Origin: Pedobacter sp. SL55
Lineage (GTDB): Bacteria > Bacteroidota > Bacteroidia > Sphingobacteriales > Sphingobacteriaceae
Assembly: GCF_026625705.1 (NCBI RefSeq)
Contig: NZ_CP113059.1
Coordinates: forward strand, 4,030,001 to 4,094,000
Reading direction: 5' to 3'
Length of the DNA: 64,000 nt
Shown here: positions 1 to 8,695 of the stretch, piece after piece
How the letters are laid out: every line of letters begins with the position of its first letter
Numbering within the stretch: position 1 is the stretch's first letter
Position numbers and translations under genes: made by a program
Notes under the pieces: generated by a model
Databases searched by the model: none
What the model saw: only the letters and a program-made list of their open reading frames with translations
Told to the model about the DNA's origin: nothing

Positions 1-164
1 ATCAACACTTAATGATTTTAAAATCTTAATTGCCATACCATCTCCTTCGCGAATAAGGCCCAACAACAAGTGCTCAGCTCCTATATAATCGTGTCCTAAC
101 CTCAGGGCTTCTTCCCTGCTGAAAGAAATCACATCTTTAACTTGTGGTAAAATTTAGCTTCCAT
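1..164 (-). pseudogene. clpC: clpC 5' end, partial, apparent one-base deletion at codon 6
   Basis: Reading the minus strand from the ATG at 164, the first codons give MEAKF, the usual start of Bacteroidota ClpC, the Hsp100 unfoldase partner of ClpP. The remaining frame (VISFSREEALRLGHDYIG, then EHLLLGLIREGDG) is the canonical N-terminal Clp repeat, but it is in a different frame. One base appears missing near 148-149: TTT-TA-CCA where TTT-TCA-CCA would give F-S-P. In the downstream frame a TAA lies just upstream, so no alternative ATG rescues it. The gene leaves the window at position 1. Family assignment is firm; whether the frameshift is real or a base-calling error cannot be decided here. 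Confidence 0.8.
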
Positions 165-815
165 AATCTGTATGTTATCGGGGACGACACTAAACTATAA
201 ATTTGTTTTATAAATACGGCGTCTCGATTTTTATATTTTATCAACAATTACGCCATATTGGTGGAATAAGCTACATAACGCAACATATTTATAACAACCT
301 TTTATTGTAAATATGTTTTTAATGATGCTTTTGTTACCCTATTTGAATAAAATTTTTACAATTAAATATACGCAAAACGCCTATTGTCGGTTTTTTGTAA
401 GCTTTTACATCGTTTCATTTACTGACAAAAAATGTAAAGTCTAGCTGCAAAGTAGAAGTTTTGGCAGTTATTTTTTTTGAAAAGCTAAACCAGTGGTTCT
501 TCGGTTCCATTAGTCCCGCTTTTCGTTATCATCTTTTTGCTGGCACTGCCCTTAAATAATGGTCATGCTAAGTTTATCGAAGCATCTATTACGTCACAAT
601 CCTTCGACAAGCTCAGGATGACACCCGCAAAAAGTATTACCACTACAATCGGGTTTGATTAACAAAAGCCTTTGCAACTAACTTTGTCAATCTTCCTATA
701 CTATTACGCATTAAGATTGACAAAGTTTAAGGCACTTTGCGTTCTTTGCGTTTAATTAACCGCAAAGTAAACGAAGAAAATCGCAAAGTTGCGCAAAGAC
801 AAATCTCATTAACAT
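165..815. other. Gene-free gap of about 650 bp with degenerate repeats
   Basis: No convincing coding frame is present. The clpC end is AT-rich and probably holds its promoter. From about 500 to 790 the sequence is built of repeat fragments seen elsewhere in the window: a piece with CTTCGACAAGCTCAGGATGA near 603-623 (also near 42482) and a piece with CACTACAATCGGGTTT followed by a hairpin (also near 45880). Confidence 0.6.
680..727. repeat. Hairpin repeat, copy 1 (AACTTTGTCAATC family)
   Basis: AACTTTGTCAATCTT (680-694) is matched by AAGATTGACAAAGTT (713-727), a 15-bp perfect stem with an 18-nt loop. The same stem with a different loop occurs at 45917-45962, each copy preceded by a CACTACAATC(G/A)GGTTT segment. 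Confidence 0.75.
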
Positions 816-1445
816 CTAATCAGCAAATACGTCATCAATCTTTAATACAAAACCTGGCAATACAGTAGAGCCAACTTCTTCGCTCAACGTAAATAATTTA
901 GAAGGCTGGAATTTTCCCGTATCATCTAAGGTGTAAATCATCAAGGTCTGCTCAGTTGGACTAACCACCCAATATTCTTTTACGCCAAACTCCTCGTAAA
1001 CATTATACTTATTTAGGAGTTCTTTCTTATTATTTCCGGGCGATAGAATTTCTACCACCAAATCTGGAGCCCCTAAACAACCTTTATCATCTAACTTACT
1101 TTTATCGCAAATTACGCAAAGGTCGGGCTGCAAAACAGTGTAAATATCTTTATCAGCTTTGCTACCTTTCGGAAAACGGACATCAAACGGAGCAACATAA
1201 ACCTTACAAGGCATTCCATCCAGAAAATTAGCAATTGGCTTAAATAGATTGGTTAACACTTGTTGGTGCAATCTTGCTGGCCCAGGGCTCATCTTATAGA
1301 TTTTCCCTTTAATTAGCTCTAGCCTTTCATCGAAAAGCCAGTTCAAATAATTGGCATAACTGTACGTTAGCGACTCATCTAATTCGTCAAACGAATAAAC
1401 TTTTTCATCAGGCAAAGGATATGTTTTTGTTGTAGGCATATCCAA
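816..1445 (-). CDS. Uma2-family (DUF820) putative PD-(D/E)xK nuclease
   Basis: The 209-residue product has the Uma2/DUF820 pattern. An N-terminal E43-LIKG-KIY strand is followed by PD at 107-108 (QPDLCVICD), then the core GAPDLVVEILSPGN with E132, and an aromatic YWVVSP segment. These acidic residues match the restriction-endonuclease-like fold. The family is abundant in cyanobacteria and scattered in Bacteroidota; its biological role is not established. The gene stands alone, facing away from the M13 peptidase and bordered by repeat-rich DNA, so no operon context helps. The start codon gives MDMPTTKTYP; the second Met (MPTT) is an equally possible start. No signal peptide or membrane segment is visible, so the product is expected in the cytoplasm. 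Confidence 0.8.
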   Translation of the reverse strand: MDMPTTKTYPLPDEKVYSFDELDESLTYSYANYLNWLFDERLELIKGKIYKMSPGPARLHQQVLTNLFKPIANFLDGMPCKVYVAPFDVRFPKGSKADKDIYTVLQPDLCVICDKSKLDDKGCLGAPDLVVEILSPGNNKKELLNKYNVYEEFGVKEYWVVSPTEQTLMIYTLDDTGKFQPSKLFTLSEEVGSTVLPGFVLKIDDVFAD

Positions 1446-1562
1446 ATATAAAAAAACACAAACATTTAAAATATACTAACTCCTTCAAAAATTAGATTAT
1501 TTACAACATTGCACAATAAAAAGTGTTAAAGAATGTTAAATACATTATAAAACAAAATCAGC

Positions 1563-1649
1563 ATGAAAGCTTTCAGATTGTCTTCTTTCACTAATGAAGT
1601 TCTCCGTAAAATAGGATTAATTAAACTTTACGATTGGTTTAATAAGTAA
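1563..1649 (+). CDS. Possible 28-residue leader or orphan peptide
   Basis: A short frame beginning MKAFRLSSFT and ending LYDWFNK lies in the 270-bp gap upstream of the M13 peptidase gene. The composition is protein-like, with basic and aromatic residues. There is no recognised family and no visible ribosome-binding signal. It could be chance. Confidence 0.2.
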   Translation: MKAFRLSSFTNEVLRKIGLIKLYDWFNK

Positions 1650-1718
1650 AATTTCTATTAGAAATAGTAATAAAGCTTACTTTTTCTATAACTTCATCTT
1701 TCTAATTTATTATAAAAG

Positions 1719-3755
1719 ATGAATATCAATCAGTTTAAAACCTTTTTTGCTGCACTTGGCGTAGTTTCGGTAAGTGTTGCGAGCGCCCAACAAGCTCCTA
1801 AAAAGTTTATCGACCCTGCAAATATGGATCTTTCCGTTAAGCCAGGAGATGATTTCTATGCTTATGCAAGTGGTGTTTGGGTAAAAAACAATCCTGTGCC
1901 AGCTAAAGAGACACGTTGGGGATCTTTTAATGAGCTTCGTGATTTTAACGTAAATGCTGTACGTGGCTTGGTAGAAGCTGCTGCTGCCAACAAAACTGCT
2001 CCCGCAGGTTCGGTAACTAAGCGTGTTGGCGATTTTTATGCCGCTGCCATGGATAGTGTAACCATTGAAAAACTGGGCTATACACCAATTAAAGCAGATT
2101 TAGAAAAAATCAAACAGCTAAACAGCTTGCAAGCCGTATTAGATCACATTACTTACATGCGTGTAAACGGCTTAGGTGGCCCTTTATACGGCTTTGGTGT
2201 TGGCCAGGATAGAAAAAATGTAAATAAGTACATGGTAAACATCTCTCAAGGTGGTACCACCCTTGGCGATAGAGATTATTATTTGAAAGACGACAGCCGC
2301 AGCGTGAAAATTAGAGAAGCGTACGATACCTACATGACCACACTTTTCAAATTAATTGGTTATACCGAAACTGTTGCTCAACAAAAAGCAAAAACGGTTT
2401 TCACTATAGAAAAAGCTTTAGCCGAGGCACAGATGAGCCGTTTAGAAATGCGTGACCCGTACAAAACCTACAACAAATTAACAGTTGCAGATTTTAACAA
2501 AATTACGCCTAACATTAACTGGAAAAACACTTTAACTCAATTAAAAGTTAACGGGCAAGATACGGTTTTAGTAAACTCTACAGCTTTCTTTAAAAGCTTG
2601 AACGGCTTATTAACTTCAACCTCTGTTGCAGATTGGAAAACTTATTTAGAGTGGAACATCTTGAAAGGTTCTGCTGGTAGTTTAAGTTCGCCATTTGTGA
2701 AAGCTAATTTTGCATTTACACAAGCGCAAACCGGGCAAAAAGTTCAAACCCCACGTTGGCAACGCATGTCCTCTTTAACTGATGGCGTTTTAGGTGATTT
2801 ATTAGGTCAATTATATGTCGCTAAATATTTCAAACCGGCAGCTAAAGCTCGTATGGACGAATTAATTGCCAACTTGCGTAAAGCGTTCGAAATCCGTATC
2901 AACGGTTTAGAGTGGATGAGTGCTGAAACTAAACAAAAAGCTTTAGCAAAATTACATGCTTTTAGACCAAAGGTAGGTTATACCACTAAATGGAGAAATT
3001 ATGATGGTTTGGTAATCAACAGAGCTACTTACTTCCAAAACTTGCGTAATGCTAGTAAATGGGCTTATAACGAAAACATCAACCAATTAGGCAAACCTAT
3101 AGATAGAGAACGTTTTGGCATGACACCTCCAACGGTAAATGCTTATTACAGCCCTACGTTAAACGAAATCGTTTTCCCTGCTGGTATTTTGCAGTTCCCA
3201 TTCTTCCACCCAGATGCTGATGATGCCATTAACTATGGTGGTATTGGTGCAGTAATTGGCCACGAAATGAGCCACGGTTTTGACGATACTGGTAGCCAGT
3301 ACGACAAAGACGGTAACTTAAAAAACTGGTGGACAGATGAAGACAGAGCGAAATTTAACGCTAGAACAAAACTGTTAGGCGAACAATTTGACAAGTACAC
3401 TGTGTTAGATACTTTGCATGTGAACGGTAAATTCACTATGGGCGAAAACATTGGCGACTTAGGTGGTTTAAATGCGGCTTACACGGCTTTTAAAATGACT
3501 AAACAAGGTCAAAGCAACGAGAAAATTGATGGGTTCACGCCAGATCAACGTTTTTTCTTAGCGTGGGCACAAGTGTGGAGAGGTAACGTTTTACCAGAAA
3601 CCGCAGCACAGTTAATTAAAACCGACACCCACTCTCCAGGTCCGTACAGAACTATTGGAGCACCTGTAAACATGGATGCATGGTACAATGCTTTTGATGT
3701 AAAACCTGGCGACAAACTTTACAAAAAACCAGAGGATAGAATTAAACTTTGGTAA
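1719..3755 (+). CDS. M13-family zinc metallopeptidase (PepO/neprilysin-like)
   Basis: This 678-residue protein has an N-terminal signal peptide (cleavage after about VASAQ, residue 24), so it is exported to the periplasm or surface. The zinc site HEMSH spans residues 515-519 inside VIGHEMSHGFDD, with the third ligand E576 in GENIGDLGG. The upstream NAYYSP and the C-terminal RTIGAPVN segments are also typical of M13 enzymes, whose usual length is 670-690. M13 enzymes are oligopeptidases acting on short peptides. The start at 1719 gives a good signal sequence (MNINQFKTFFAALGVVSVS). The gene is monocistronic and convergent with the YjbR-type gene, separated by a hairpin. Confidence 0.95.
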   Translation: MNINQFKTFFAALGVVSVSVASAQQAPKKFIDPANMDLSVKPGDDFYAYASGVWVKNNPVPAKETRWGSFNELRDFNVNAVRGLVEAAAANKTAPAGSVTKRVGDFYAAAMDSVTIEKLGYTPIKADLEKIKQLNSLQAVLDHITYMRVNGLGGPLYGFGVGQDRKNVNKYMVNISQGGTTLGDRDYYLKDDSRSVKIREAYDTYMTTLFKLIGYTETVAQQKAKTVFTIEKALAEAQMSRLEMRDPYKTYNKLTVADFNKITPNINWKNTLTQLKVNGQDTVLVNSTAFFKSLNGLLTSTSVADWKTYLEWNILKGSAGSLSSPFVKANFAFTQAQTGQKVQTPRWQRMSSLTDGVLGDLLGQLYVAKYFKPAAKARMDELIANLRKAFEIRINGLEWMSAETKQKALAKLHAFRPKVGYTTKWRNYDGLVINRATYFQNLRNASKWAYNENINQLGKPIDRERFGMTPPTVNAYYSPTLNEIVFPAGILQFPFFHPDADDAINYGGIGAVIGHEMSHGFDDTGSQYDKDGNLKNWWTDEDRAKFNARTKLLGEQFDKYTVLDTLHVNGKFTMGENIGDLGGLNAAYTAFKMTKQGQSNEKIDGFTPDQRFFLAWAQVWRGNVLPETAAQLIKTDTHSPGPYRTIGAPVNMDAWYNAFDVKPGDKLYKKPEDRIKLW

Positions 3756-3771
3756 GTTAATGTGATGATTT

Positions 3772-3818
3772 GACAATTAGCTAATTCGATAATTCTTGAA
3801 TTGGCTAATTGTCTTTTC
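3772..3818 (+). terminator. Hairpin terminator after the M13 peptidase gene
   Basis: GACAATTAGCTAATTC (3772-3787) pairs with GAATTGGCTAATTGTC (3798-3813), with one internal mismatch pair, and is followed by TTTTC. It lies between convergent genes and could act on both strands. Confidence 0.6.
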
Positions 3819-3862
3819 ATTTTAATGGCATCAGCTAATTATCACATCAGCTAATTATCACA

Positions 3863-4201
3863 TTAAGCATACTTCGCCTGTATCTTTTTTGGCAACTTTA
3901 CCAAGACCAACTCTCTAGAACGTTCTACTCGCTGTTTAAGCTCTTTATCATTTAAAACATCTAGATTTTCTATCTGCACCCATTGCCTTTTGGCCAAATG
4001 GTAAGCTTGTTTGATACCATCTCTAGCAATCAACTCATCAAATTCTTCTGGCGTGCATTTGGTAGAAAATCTGTTTCCGTCATCAATGGCTAAAATCACG
4101 AAGATTTTCTCTTCAATCATAAAACAAAGATGATCCCATTTCATGCCTTCGGTAGTGCCAGGTAGGCTTAAACAATATTCTCTGAAACTTTCGATATCCA
4201 T
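3863..4201 (-). CDS. MmcQ/YjbR family protein
   Basis: The product begins MDIESFREYCLSLPGTTEGM and continues with KWDHLCFMIEEKIFVILA, CTPEEFDELI and AYHLAKRQWVQIE. These are the hallmarks of the YjbR/MmcQ (CyaY-like fold) family, which is small (about 110-120 residues) and may bind nucleic acid. Its precise role is unknown. A start at 4222 would add seven residues (MFLYLYR); the ATG at 4201 matches the family start better and is chosen here. It is convergent with the M13 gene and has no operon partner. Confidence 0.85.
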   Translation of the reverse strand: MDIESFREYCLSLPGTTEGMKWDHLCFMIEEKIFVILAIDDGNRFSTKCTPEEFDELIARDGIKQAYHLAKRQWVQIENLDVLNDKELKQRVERSRELVLVKLPKKIQAKYA

Positions 4202-4540
4202 ACGGTAAAGATAAAGGAACAAGCATAAAAGAACAAAGACTTCAAGTTATCAATTATTTGAAAAGCAAATTCAGTGTTTCTATCATTGTTACTCCCGCTT
4301 TACGTCGCAATTCCCGATGAAAATCGGGATATTTTCACTTCAATCGGGTTTAAAATGCAAGTGTTCTGCACAGCATTAAGTCCACTAAACCAATTGCAAC
4401 GGCAATTCGCAATAAAAAATCGGGACTACAATTGCCTCGAAAATAAAACCGCCAATTTCCAAGCCTAATCACAGTCAATTTAAATCATTAATTTGACCTC
4501 AACCAACAATAAAACAATTTAACTATACAGCAATTTAATC
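4202..4540. other. Gene-free gap with a REP-like hairpin
   Basis: No credible gene is present. TCCCGAT (4312-4318) pairs with ATCGGGA (4323-4329). The segment TTTTCACTTCAATCGGGTTT, followed by AAAATGCAAG, around 4332-4361 is the same repeat as at about 45873-45901. Confidence 0.6.
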
Positions 4541-4548
4541 TAATTTTG
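4541..4548 (+). promoter_or_regulatory. TAATTTTG -7 box, mnmD
   Basis: A perfect Bacteroidota -7 element (TAnnTTTG) ends four bases before the mnmD ATG at 4553. The transcript would start at or next to the start codon, that is leaderless or nearly so. Confidence 0.6.
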
Positions 4549-4552
4549 CTGC

Positions 4553-5224
4553 ATGAACATCCTCACTCCCACTGCCGACGGCTCTAATACCTTATTCAAC
4601 GAAGAAATTGGAGAACATTACCATTCGGCACATGGTGCTTTACAAGAAAGTAAACACGTTTTTATAGAAGCTGGGTTAAAACATGGCTTGGAAAAATTGA
4701 AAACATCCGAAATTGATGTTTTAGAAGTAGGTTTTGGTACAGGATTGAATTTTCTGTTGAGTTATAAACATTGCACGGAAGTAGATAAAAAACTGAACTA
4801 TCATTCTATTGAAGCTTTTCCGTTATCCGTAGAAACACTTATTTCTACTGGCTACAATCAATACGTGCCAGAAAAAAACTGGGATAGCTTTATCAATAAT
4901 TATGAAAAGGCTCTTGAAAGTGAAGTCGAGCTTTCGGAAAGCTGCAAACTACAAATCAGTCATACTACGCTGCAAAATTTTAGTACCGAAAAACAATTTG
5001 ACGTTTTATATTTTGATGCATTTTCGGTAAGGCACCAACCCGAACTTTGGACCAACGAAATAATTGCCCACGCCTGTAGTTTCATAAAAACAGGTGGCAT
5101 TTTTGTAACCTATGCCATTACGGGTAATCTAAAAAGAGCGGTAAAAGCTTGTGGCTTCGAGATTGAAAAACTACCCGGCGCACCAGGAAAAAGAGAAATG
5201 TTAAGGGCTGTTAAAATGATTTAA
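4553..5224 (+). CDS. mnmD: MnmD-like tRNA (mnm5s2U34) methyltransferase
   Basis: The 223-residue protein carries a Rossmann SAM-binding motif (LEVGFGTGLNFLLSY) and the family signature YFDAFSVRHQPELWT of the Methyltransf_30 domain. In bacteria with split MnmC functions, this stand-alone MnmD methylates the wobble uridine intermediate in tRNA, finishing the mnm5 group. There is no FAD oxidase domain, as expected for MnmD rather than fused MnmC. The start at 4553 is supported by a -7 box four bases upstream. It heads a plus-strand run with the AI-2E-type permease 54 bp downstream. Cytoplasmic. Confidence 0.88.
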   Translation: MNILTPTADGSNTLFNEEIGEHYHSAHGALQESKHVFIEAGLKHGLEKLKTSEIDVLEVGFGTGLNFLLSYKHCTEVDKKLNYHSIEAFPLSVETLISTGYNQYVPEKNWDSFINNYEKALESEVELSESCKLQISHTTLQNFSTEKQFDVLYFDAFSVRHQPELWTNEIIAHACSFIKTGGIFVTYAITGNLKRAVKACGFEIEKLPGAPGKREMLRAVKMI

Positions 5225-5278
5225 AATAATCTAAATTGTTATAATTTTATTAGTAACTTATTCCTATTAAAAACAGAT

Positions 5279-6400
5279 ATGCAAATACAATTACCTTTTA
5301 TAGTGAGGCTCACTTTAACACTATTATCCATTTTAATGCTGGGTTACCTTGCTATTATTGGTAAAAGTATACTCTCTCCCTTATTATTTTCGTTGCTTTT
5401 GGCATTTTTAATGTTGCCTTTGGCTAATTTCTTAGAAGTAAAACTGAAGCTAACCAGAAGCTTGGCAACCATACTCACTGTAGTAATTATGCTTACGGTA
5501 ATTTATGGTGTTGGTCATTTTTTCGCTTTGCAACTAAGCGAACTTTGGAACGATTGGCCGCTACTAGAAAAACAAGTTACCAACTCTTTTCACGAATTAC
5601 AGCACTGGATATCCAAAACTTTTCACGTTAACATTAGCAAACAAGAAACTTATTTGGCAGATAGTGCCGAAAAGGCATTGGCAACCAGCGCAACCGTTGT
5701 GGGAACCACATTAATTACACTTTCTTCTAGTTTATTGTTCGTTGCATTTACCCTGTTGTTTACTTTTTTCTTCCTCAACTACCGAAGGTTGCTCTATAAA
5801 TTTCTGAGCACTGTATTTATAGAAGAGCATAGAACAAAAGTTACCGAAACCGTTAACGAGATACAATATATCATTAAAAAATACATTACTGGTTTATTTA
5901 TACAAATGGTAATTGTAAGTATGCTAATGGTGCTTACATTGTCTATTTTAGGAGTTAAATACGCCATATTACTTGGCCTGGTGGCTGGTATTTTCAATAT
6001 CATTCCTTATTTAGGAATTTCGATTTCTTTAATTATCAGTGTACTCATTACATTTGCCACCGCTGGAGCTACCAAAGCACTTTTTGTGCTATTTGCTTAT
6101 GTTGGCATACACACTATTGATGGCAATATCTTGATGCCTTTAATTGTAGGTTCGAAAGTTAAAATCAATGCCTTAATTGCTTTTATAGGCATTGTAGTTG
6201 GCGAAATGCTCTGGGGAATTTCTGGAATGTTTTTATGTATGCCTTACCTAGCAATGCTTAAAATTATTTTCCAAAAAGTTGATGGCTTACATGCTTGGGC
6301 AATTTTACTTGGCGAAGAACAAAAAGTTCCTCGAATAAAGAAAAGAAGATCGCTATTTAAAACCAAAAAAGTTATAAAAACTGATGAGCGAACCAACTAA
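5279..6400 (+). CDS. AI-2E family transporter (PF01594 permease)
   Basis: The 373-residue protein has about seven to eight hydrophobic segments and the family layout. N-terminal membrane hairpins (residues 5-50 and 60-85) lead to a soluble stretch with amphipathic helices, then FLNYRRLLYKFLSTVF and a C-terminal membrane block. That block contains YAILLGLVAGIFNIIPYLG and the conserved Gly/Pro-rich motif. Members were named for the E. coli autoinducer-2 exporter TqsA, but substrates vary and some are Na+/H+ antiporters, so no substrate is claimed. The C-terminus is a basic tail (RIKKRRSLFKTKK). The last codons overlap the next gene by 17 bp, indicating co-transcription. Confidence 0.88.
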   Translation: MQIQLPFIVRLTLTLLSILMLGYLAIIGKSILSPLLFSLLLAFLMLPLANFLEVKLKLTRSLATILTVVIMLTVIYGVGHFFALQLSELWNDWPLLEKQVTNSFHELQHWISKTFHVNISKQETYLADSAEKALATSATVVGTTLITLSSSLLFVAFTLLFTFFFLNYRRLLYKFLSTVFIEEHRTKVTETVNEIQYIIKKYITGLFIQMVIVSMLMVLTLSILGVKYAILLGLVAGIFNIIPYLGISISLIISVLITFATAGATKALFVLFAYVGIHTIDGNILMPLIVGSKVKINALIAFIGIVVGEMLWGISGMFLCMPYLAMLKIIFQKVDGLHAWAILLGEEQKVPRIKKRRSLFKTKKVIKTDERTN

Positions 6401-6695
6401 CCGAACTTCAAAATCGCCCCACATATTAAATACTTCTGCAAATTTGTTAGGTTTTTGCTTTGTGGTACTTACCTCTAGTAAAATCACTAAAATGAACGAA
6501 GCCTCTTATATTGATGAAGGGGCAACGCTTGCGATTGTAAGTTTCATGAGCAGCTGCTTGCTATCATTTCTCTCTATCAGAAACAAATCTCAGCAACGCT
6601 CAACTAGACTAGAAAAATTGGCAGATGTTTTATTTCTTTGCGGATTAATCATCTTATTTCTAACTACCATTTTAATTGCTTTTAACGTTATATAA
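6384..6695 (+). CDS. Small membrane protein, unknown family
   Basis: This 103-residue product has three predicted hydrophobic segments (about residues 17-33, 47-65 and 82-103). A short charged loop (RNKSQQRSTRLEK) lies between the second and third. I do not recognise the family. The start overlaps the end of the AI-2E-type permease by 17 bp, and mazG begins 3 bp after its stop. It is therefore translated as part of a tight operon. A role linked to the permease is conceivable but not shown by sequence. Confidence 0.65.
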   Translation: MSEPTNRTSKSPHILNTSANLLGFCFVVLTSSKITKMNEASYIDEGATLAIVSFMSSCLLSFLSIRNKSQQRSTRLEKLADVLFLCGLIILFLTTILIAFNVI

Positions 6696-6697
6696 TT

Positions 6698-7507
6698 ATG
6701 CCTGATAATATCCCTCCTGTAAGTTCTGCAACACCAGATGGTGCTTTTTTACGCTTGTTAAATGTACTGGATACTTTACGTACACAATGCCCATGGGATA
6801 AGAAACAAACCATGGAAACGCTACGCCACTTAACCATTGAAGAAACCTACGAACTCTCTGATGCCATTTTAGATGGAGATATGCAGGAAATCAAAAAAGA
6901 GTTAGGCGATGTAATGATGCACCTAGTTTTTTACGCCAGAATTGGGGACGAGCAAAATCAGTTCAACATTACAGATGTTTTAAATGGCGTTTGCGATAAA
7001 CTGATTAGCAGGCATCCGCATATTTATGGAGACGTGGAAGTAGAAAACGAAGAACAAGTAAAACAAAATTGGGAAAAACTGAAGCTGAAGGAAGGGAACA
7101 AATCCGTTTTAGCCGGCGTACCAACTTCTTTGCCGGCATTGGTTAAGGCTAGTAGAATACAAGAAAAAGCTAGAGGCGTTGGCTTTGATTGGGAAGAAAA
7201 ACAACAGGTTTGGGAAAAGGTAGAGGAAGAATTGCAAGAATTTAAGGATGAATTTAACATTGCCAATGGTAAAGAAATTGATATTGAAAAAGCCGAAGCT
7301 GAGTTTGGGGATTTGTTATTTTCGTTGGTAAACTATGCTCGTTTTGTAGATATCAACCCAGAAAATGCTTTAGAAAAAACGAACAAGAAGTTCATCAAAC
7401 GTTTTCAATACCTAGAAGAAAAAGCCAAAGAAAGTGGAAAAGCTTTACAAGACATGACCTTGGCCGATATGGATATCTACTGGAACGAAGCGAAAAAACT
7501 CCCGTAA
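6698..7507 (+). CDS. mazG: MazG nucleoside triphosphate pyrophosphohydrolase
   Basis: The 269-residue product has two tandem MazG domains. The first shows CPWDKKQTMETLRHLTIEE, then ELSDAI and KKELGDVMMHLVFYA. The second shows KVEEELQEFKDE and AEFGDLLFSLVNYA. The paired ExxE...ExxD arrangement binds Mg2+ for NTP to NMP plus PPi hydrolysis, a house-cleaning role that also affects (p)ppGpp levels in E. coli. Length matches full-length MazG (about 260-270). The gene closes the operon. An IS3-family element is inserted so close that its target duplication begins at the last base of the TAA stop, so the gene is intact but its native 3' region has been displaced. Confidence 0.94.
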   Translation: MPDNIPPVSSATPDGAFLRLLNVLDTLRTQCPWDKKQTMETLRHLTIEETYELSDAILDGDMQEIKKELGDVMMHLVFYARIGDEQNQFNITDVLNGVCDKLISRHPHIYGDVEVENEEQVKQNWEKLKLKEGNKSVLAGVPTSLPALVKASRIQEKARGVGFDWEEKQQVWEKVEEELQEFKDEFNIANGKEIDIEKAEAEFGDLLFSLVNYARFVDINPENALEKTNKKFIKRFQYLEEKAKESGKALQDMTLADMDIYWNEAKKLP

Positions 7508-7550
7508 AGATGTGTGCTTCCCTAAATTTCGTACCAATCAAAAATAGAAT

Positions 7551-8369
7551 TTATTGGCATAATTTGTATTCTATTGGTGTTTTATTTTTGAGTGCTCTAT
7601 GTGGCCTACTATAGTTATAGTCATTCATCCATTCTTCACTTATTGTTCTTACTTCCTGAATTGATTTAAATACGTAGGCATTTAATATATCCCTTCTGAA
7701 AGTTCCGTTTAACCTTTCGATATAAGCATTTTGCGTGGGCTCACCAGGCTGAATGAACACAAGTTGGATCTTATTTTCCTTGCTCCAAATATCCAGTTTT
7801 GCACTAATAAATTCTGGCCCGTTGTCAACCCTTATCATTTTGGGATAACCCCTTTGCTGGGCGATTTCTTCCAAACTCCTTATTACCCGTAATGTTGGCA
7901 GCGATGTGTCTGTTTCTATCGTTAAAACTTCCCTGTTAAAATCATCAATCACGTTCAATAACCTTATTTTTCTGCCATCCCATAAGCTGTCACTCATAAA
8001 ATCTATGCTCCAGACCTCGTTGATTTTGCCGGGCTGGAACAAAGCCTGTTTTACCCTTGCTGGCAATCTTTTTTTAGCCCTTCTTCTTATGTTCAGTTTT
8101 AGTGCGGTGTAAATCCTGTAGAGTTTTTTATGGTTGATCATTTCCCCTGACTTTCTTATCCGATGGTAGCATTGCCAAAAACCTATGCTTACGTGCTTTT
8201 CTGTCAAACCATTTAATAGTTCAATGTACTTGTCATCCTGCTTTATGCGGGCCAAGTAACTGAAGCTGCTTCTTGAGATTTTAATGCTATCACAAGCCTT
8301 GCGCTTACTGATCTGATGTTCGACAAGCAGAAAAGTAACAGCTTCTTTTTTATCGCAAGGCGCTAAAGC
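7551..8369 (-). CDS. IS3-family transposase OrfB (DDE integrase), made by -1 frameshift
   Basis: The frame is open from the A AAA AAG slippery site down to the stop at 7551. It reads [11 protein letters not shown], then [14 protein letters not shown], the HTH_21-like and rve integrase regions. The DDE triad is visible as D in [10 protein letters not shown] in IRVDNGPEF and E in [11 protein letters not shown], the classic IS3 spacing. An internal ATG at 8255 would give 234 residues and miss the N-terminal part, so the full product is expected as an OrfAB fusion. The enzyme cuts and joins element ends through a circular intermediate in this family. Confidence 0.92.
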   Translation of the reverse strand, partial: ALAPCDKKEAVTFLLVEHQISKRKACDSIKISRSSFSYLARIKQDDKYIELLNGLTEKHVSIGFWQCYHRIRKSGEMINHKKLYRIYTALKLNIRRRAKKRLPARVKQALFQPGKINEVWSIDFMSDSLWDGRKIRLLNVIDDFNREVLTIETDTSLPTLRVIRSLEEIAQQRGYPKMIRVDNGPEFISAKLDIWSKENKIQLVFIQPGEPTQNAYIERLNGTFRRDILNAYVFKSIQEVRTISEEWMNDYNYSRPHRALKNKTPIEYKLCQ

Positions 8370-8629
8370 TTTTTTTCAATCAGATCCTTTAGCGCATCGT
8401 TCAAAAGTGCCAGATCGGTATACATCCGTTTCAGCTTGGAGTTTTCTGCCTCAAGTTCCTTTAGGCGTTTGAGATCGTTAATTTCCATCCCGCCATATTT
8501 GCTTCGCCATCGATAGAAGGTCTTCTCTGATATGCCGTTTGCTCTGGCAATATCTGTTACCTTAACGCCTTTTTCATGCTGTCTCAATATTGAAACAATC
8601 TGTGCCTCTGTAAATTGTGTTGTTTTCAT
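8363..8629 (-). CDS. IS3-family OrfA (DNA-binding transposase subunit)
   Basis: The 88-residue protein starts [19 protein letters not shown]. It has an HTH of the transposase_8 type ([15 protein letters not shown], here [19 protein letters not shown]) and a C-terminal leucine-rich coiled coil ([20 protein letters not shown]). In IS3 elements OrfA binds the terminal repeats and dimerises. The stop TAG lies seven bases after the slippery heptamer, so normal termination gives OrfA and -1 slippage gives OrfAB. Confidence 0.93.
   Translation of the reverse strand: MKTTQFTEAQIVSILRQHEKGVKVTDIARANGISEKTFYRWRSKYGGMEINDLKRLKELEAENSKLKRMYTDLALLNDALKDLIEKKL
8369..8375 (-). promoter_or_regulatory. Programmed -1 frameshift heptamer A AAA AAG
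   Basis: On the minus strand the zero frame reads GAA AAA AAG CTT TAG. Slippage by -1 on A_AAA_AAG gives AAA AAA GCT TTA, which enters the open orfB frame without a stop. This is the standard IS3-family slippery sequence. Confidence 0.85.
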
Positions 8630-8695
8630 AATTGTTAATTAAAAATAGTGTCTTTTTTCTATTTTTAATCGGACCAATTTCGGGGAAGCATACAA

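Larger units (their letters stand above)
7511..8694 (-). mobile_element. IS3-family insertion sequence, apparently intact
   Basis: The element is 1184 bp. The left end TGTGTGCTTCCC (7511-7522) matches the inverted right end TGTATGCTTCCC (reading down from 8694), and similarity continues imperfectly for about 38 bp to AAAAATAGAA. The flanks are AAGA at 7507-7510 and AAGA at 8695-8698, a 4-bp target duplication. Inside are orfA and orfB in IS3 order, joined by a -1 frameshift site. Genes run on the minus strand. The preserved ends, the duplication and uninterrupted frames suggest a recent, possibly still mobile, insertion. Confidence 0.92.

Noticed and set aside
4274..4468. 64-codon plus-strand frame
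   Set aside because: It lies over the TCCCGAT hairpin and CACTTCAATCGGG repeat; composition follows the repeat and not a protein.
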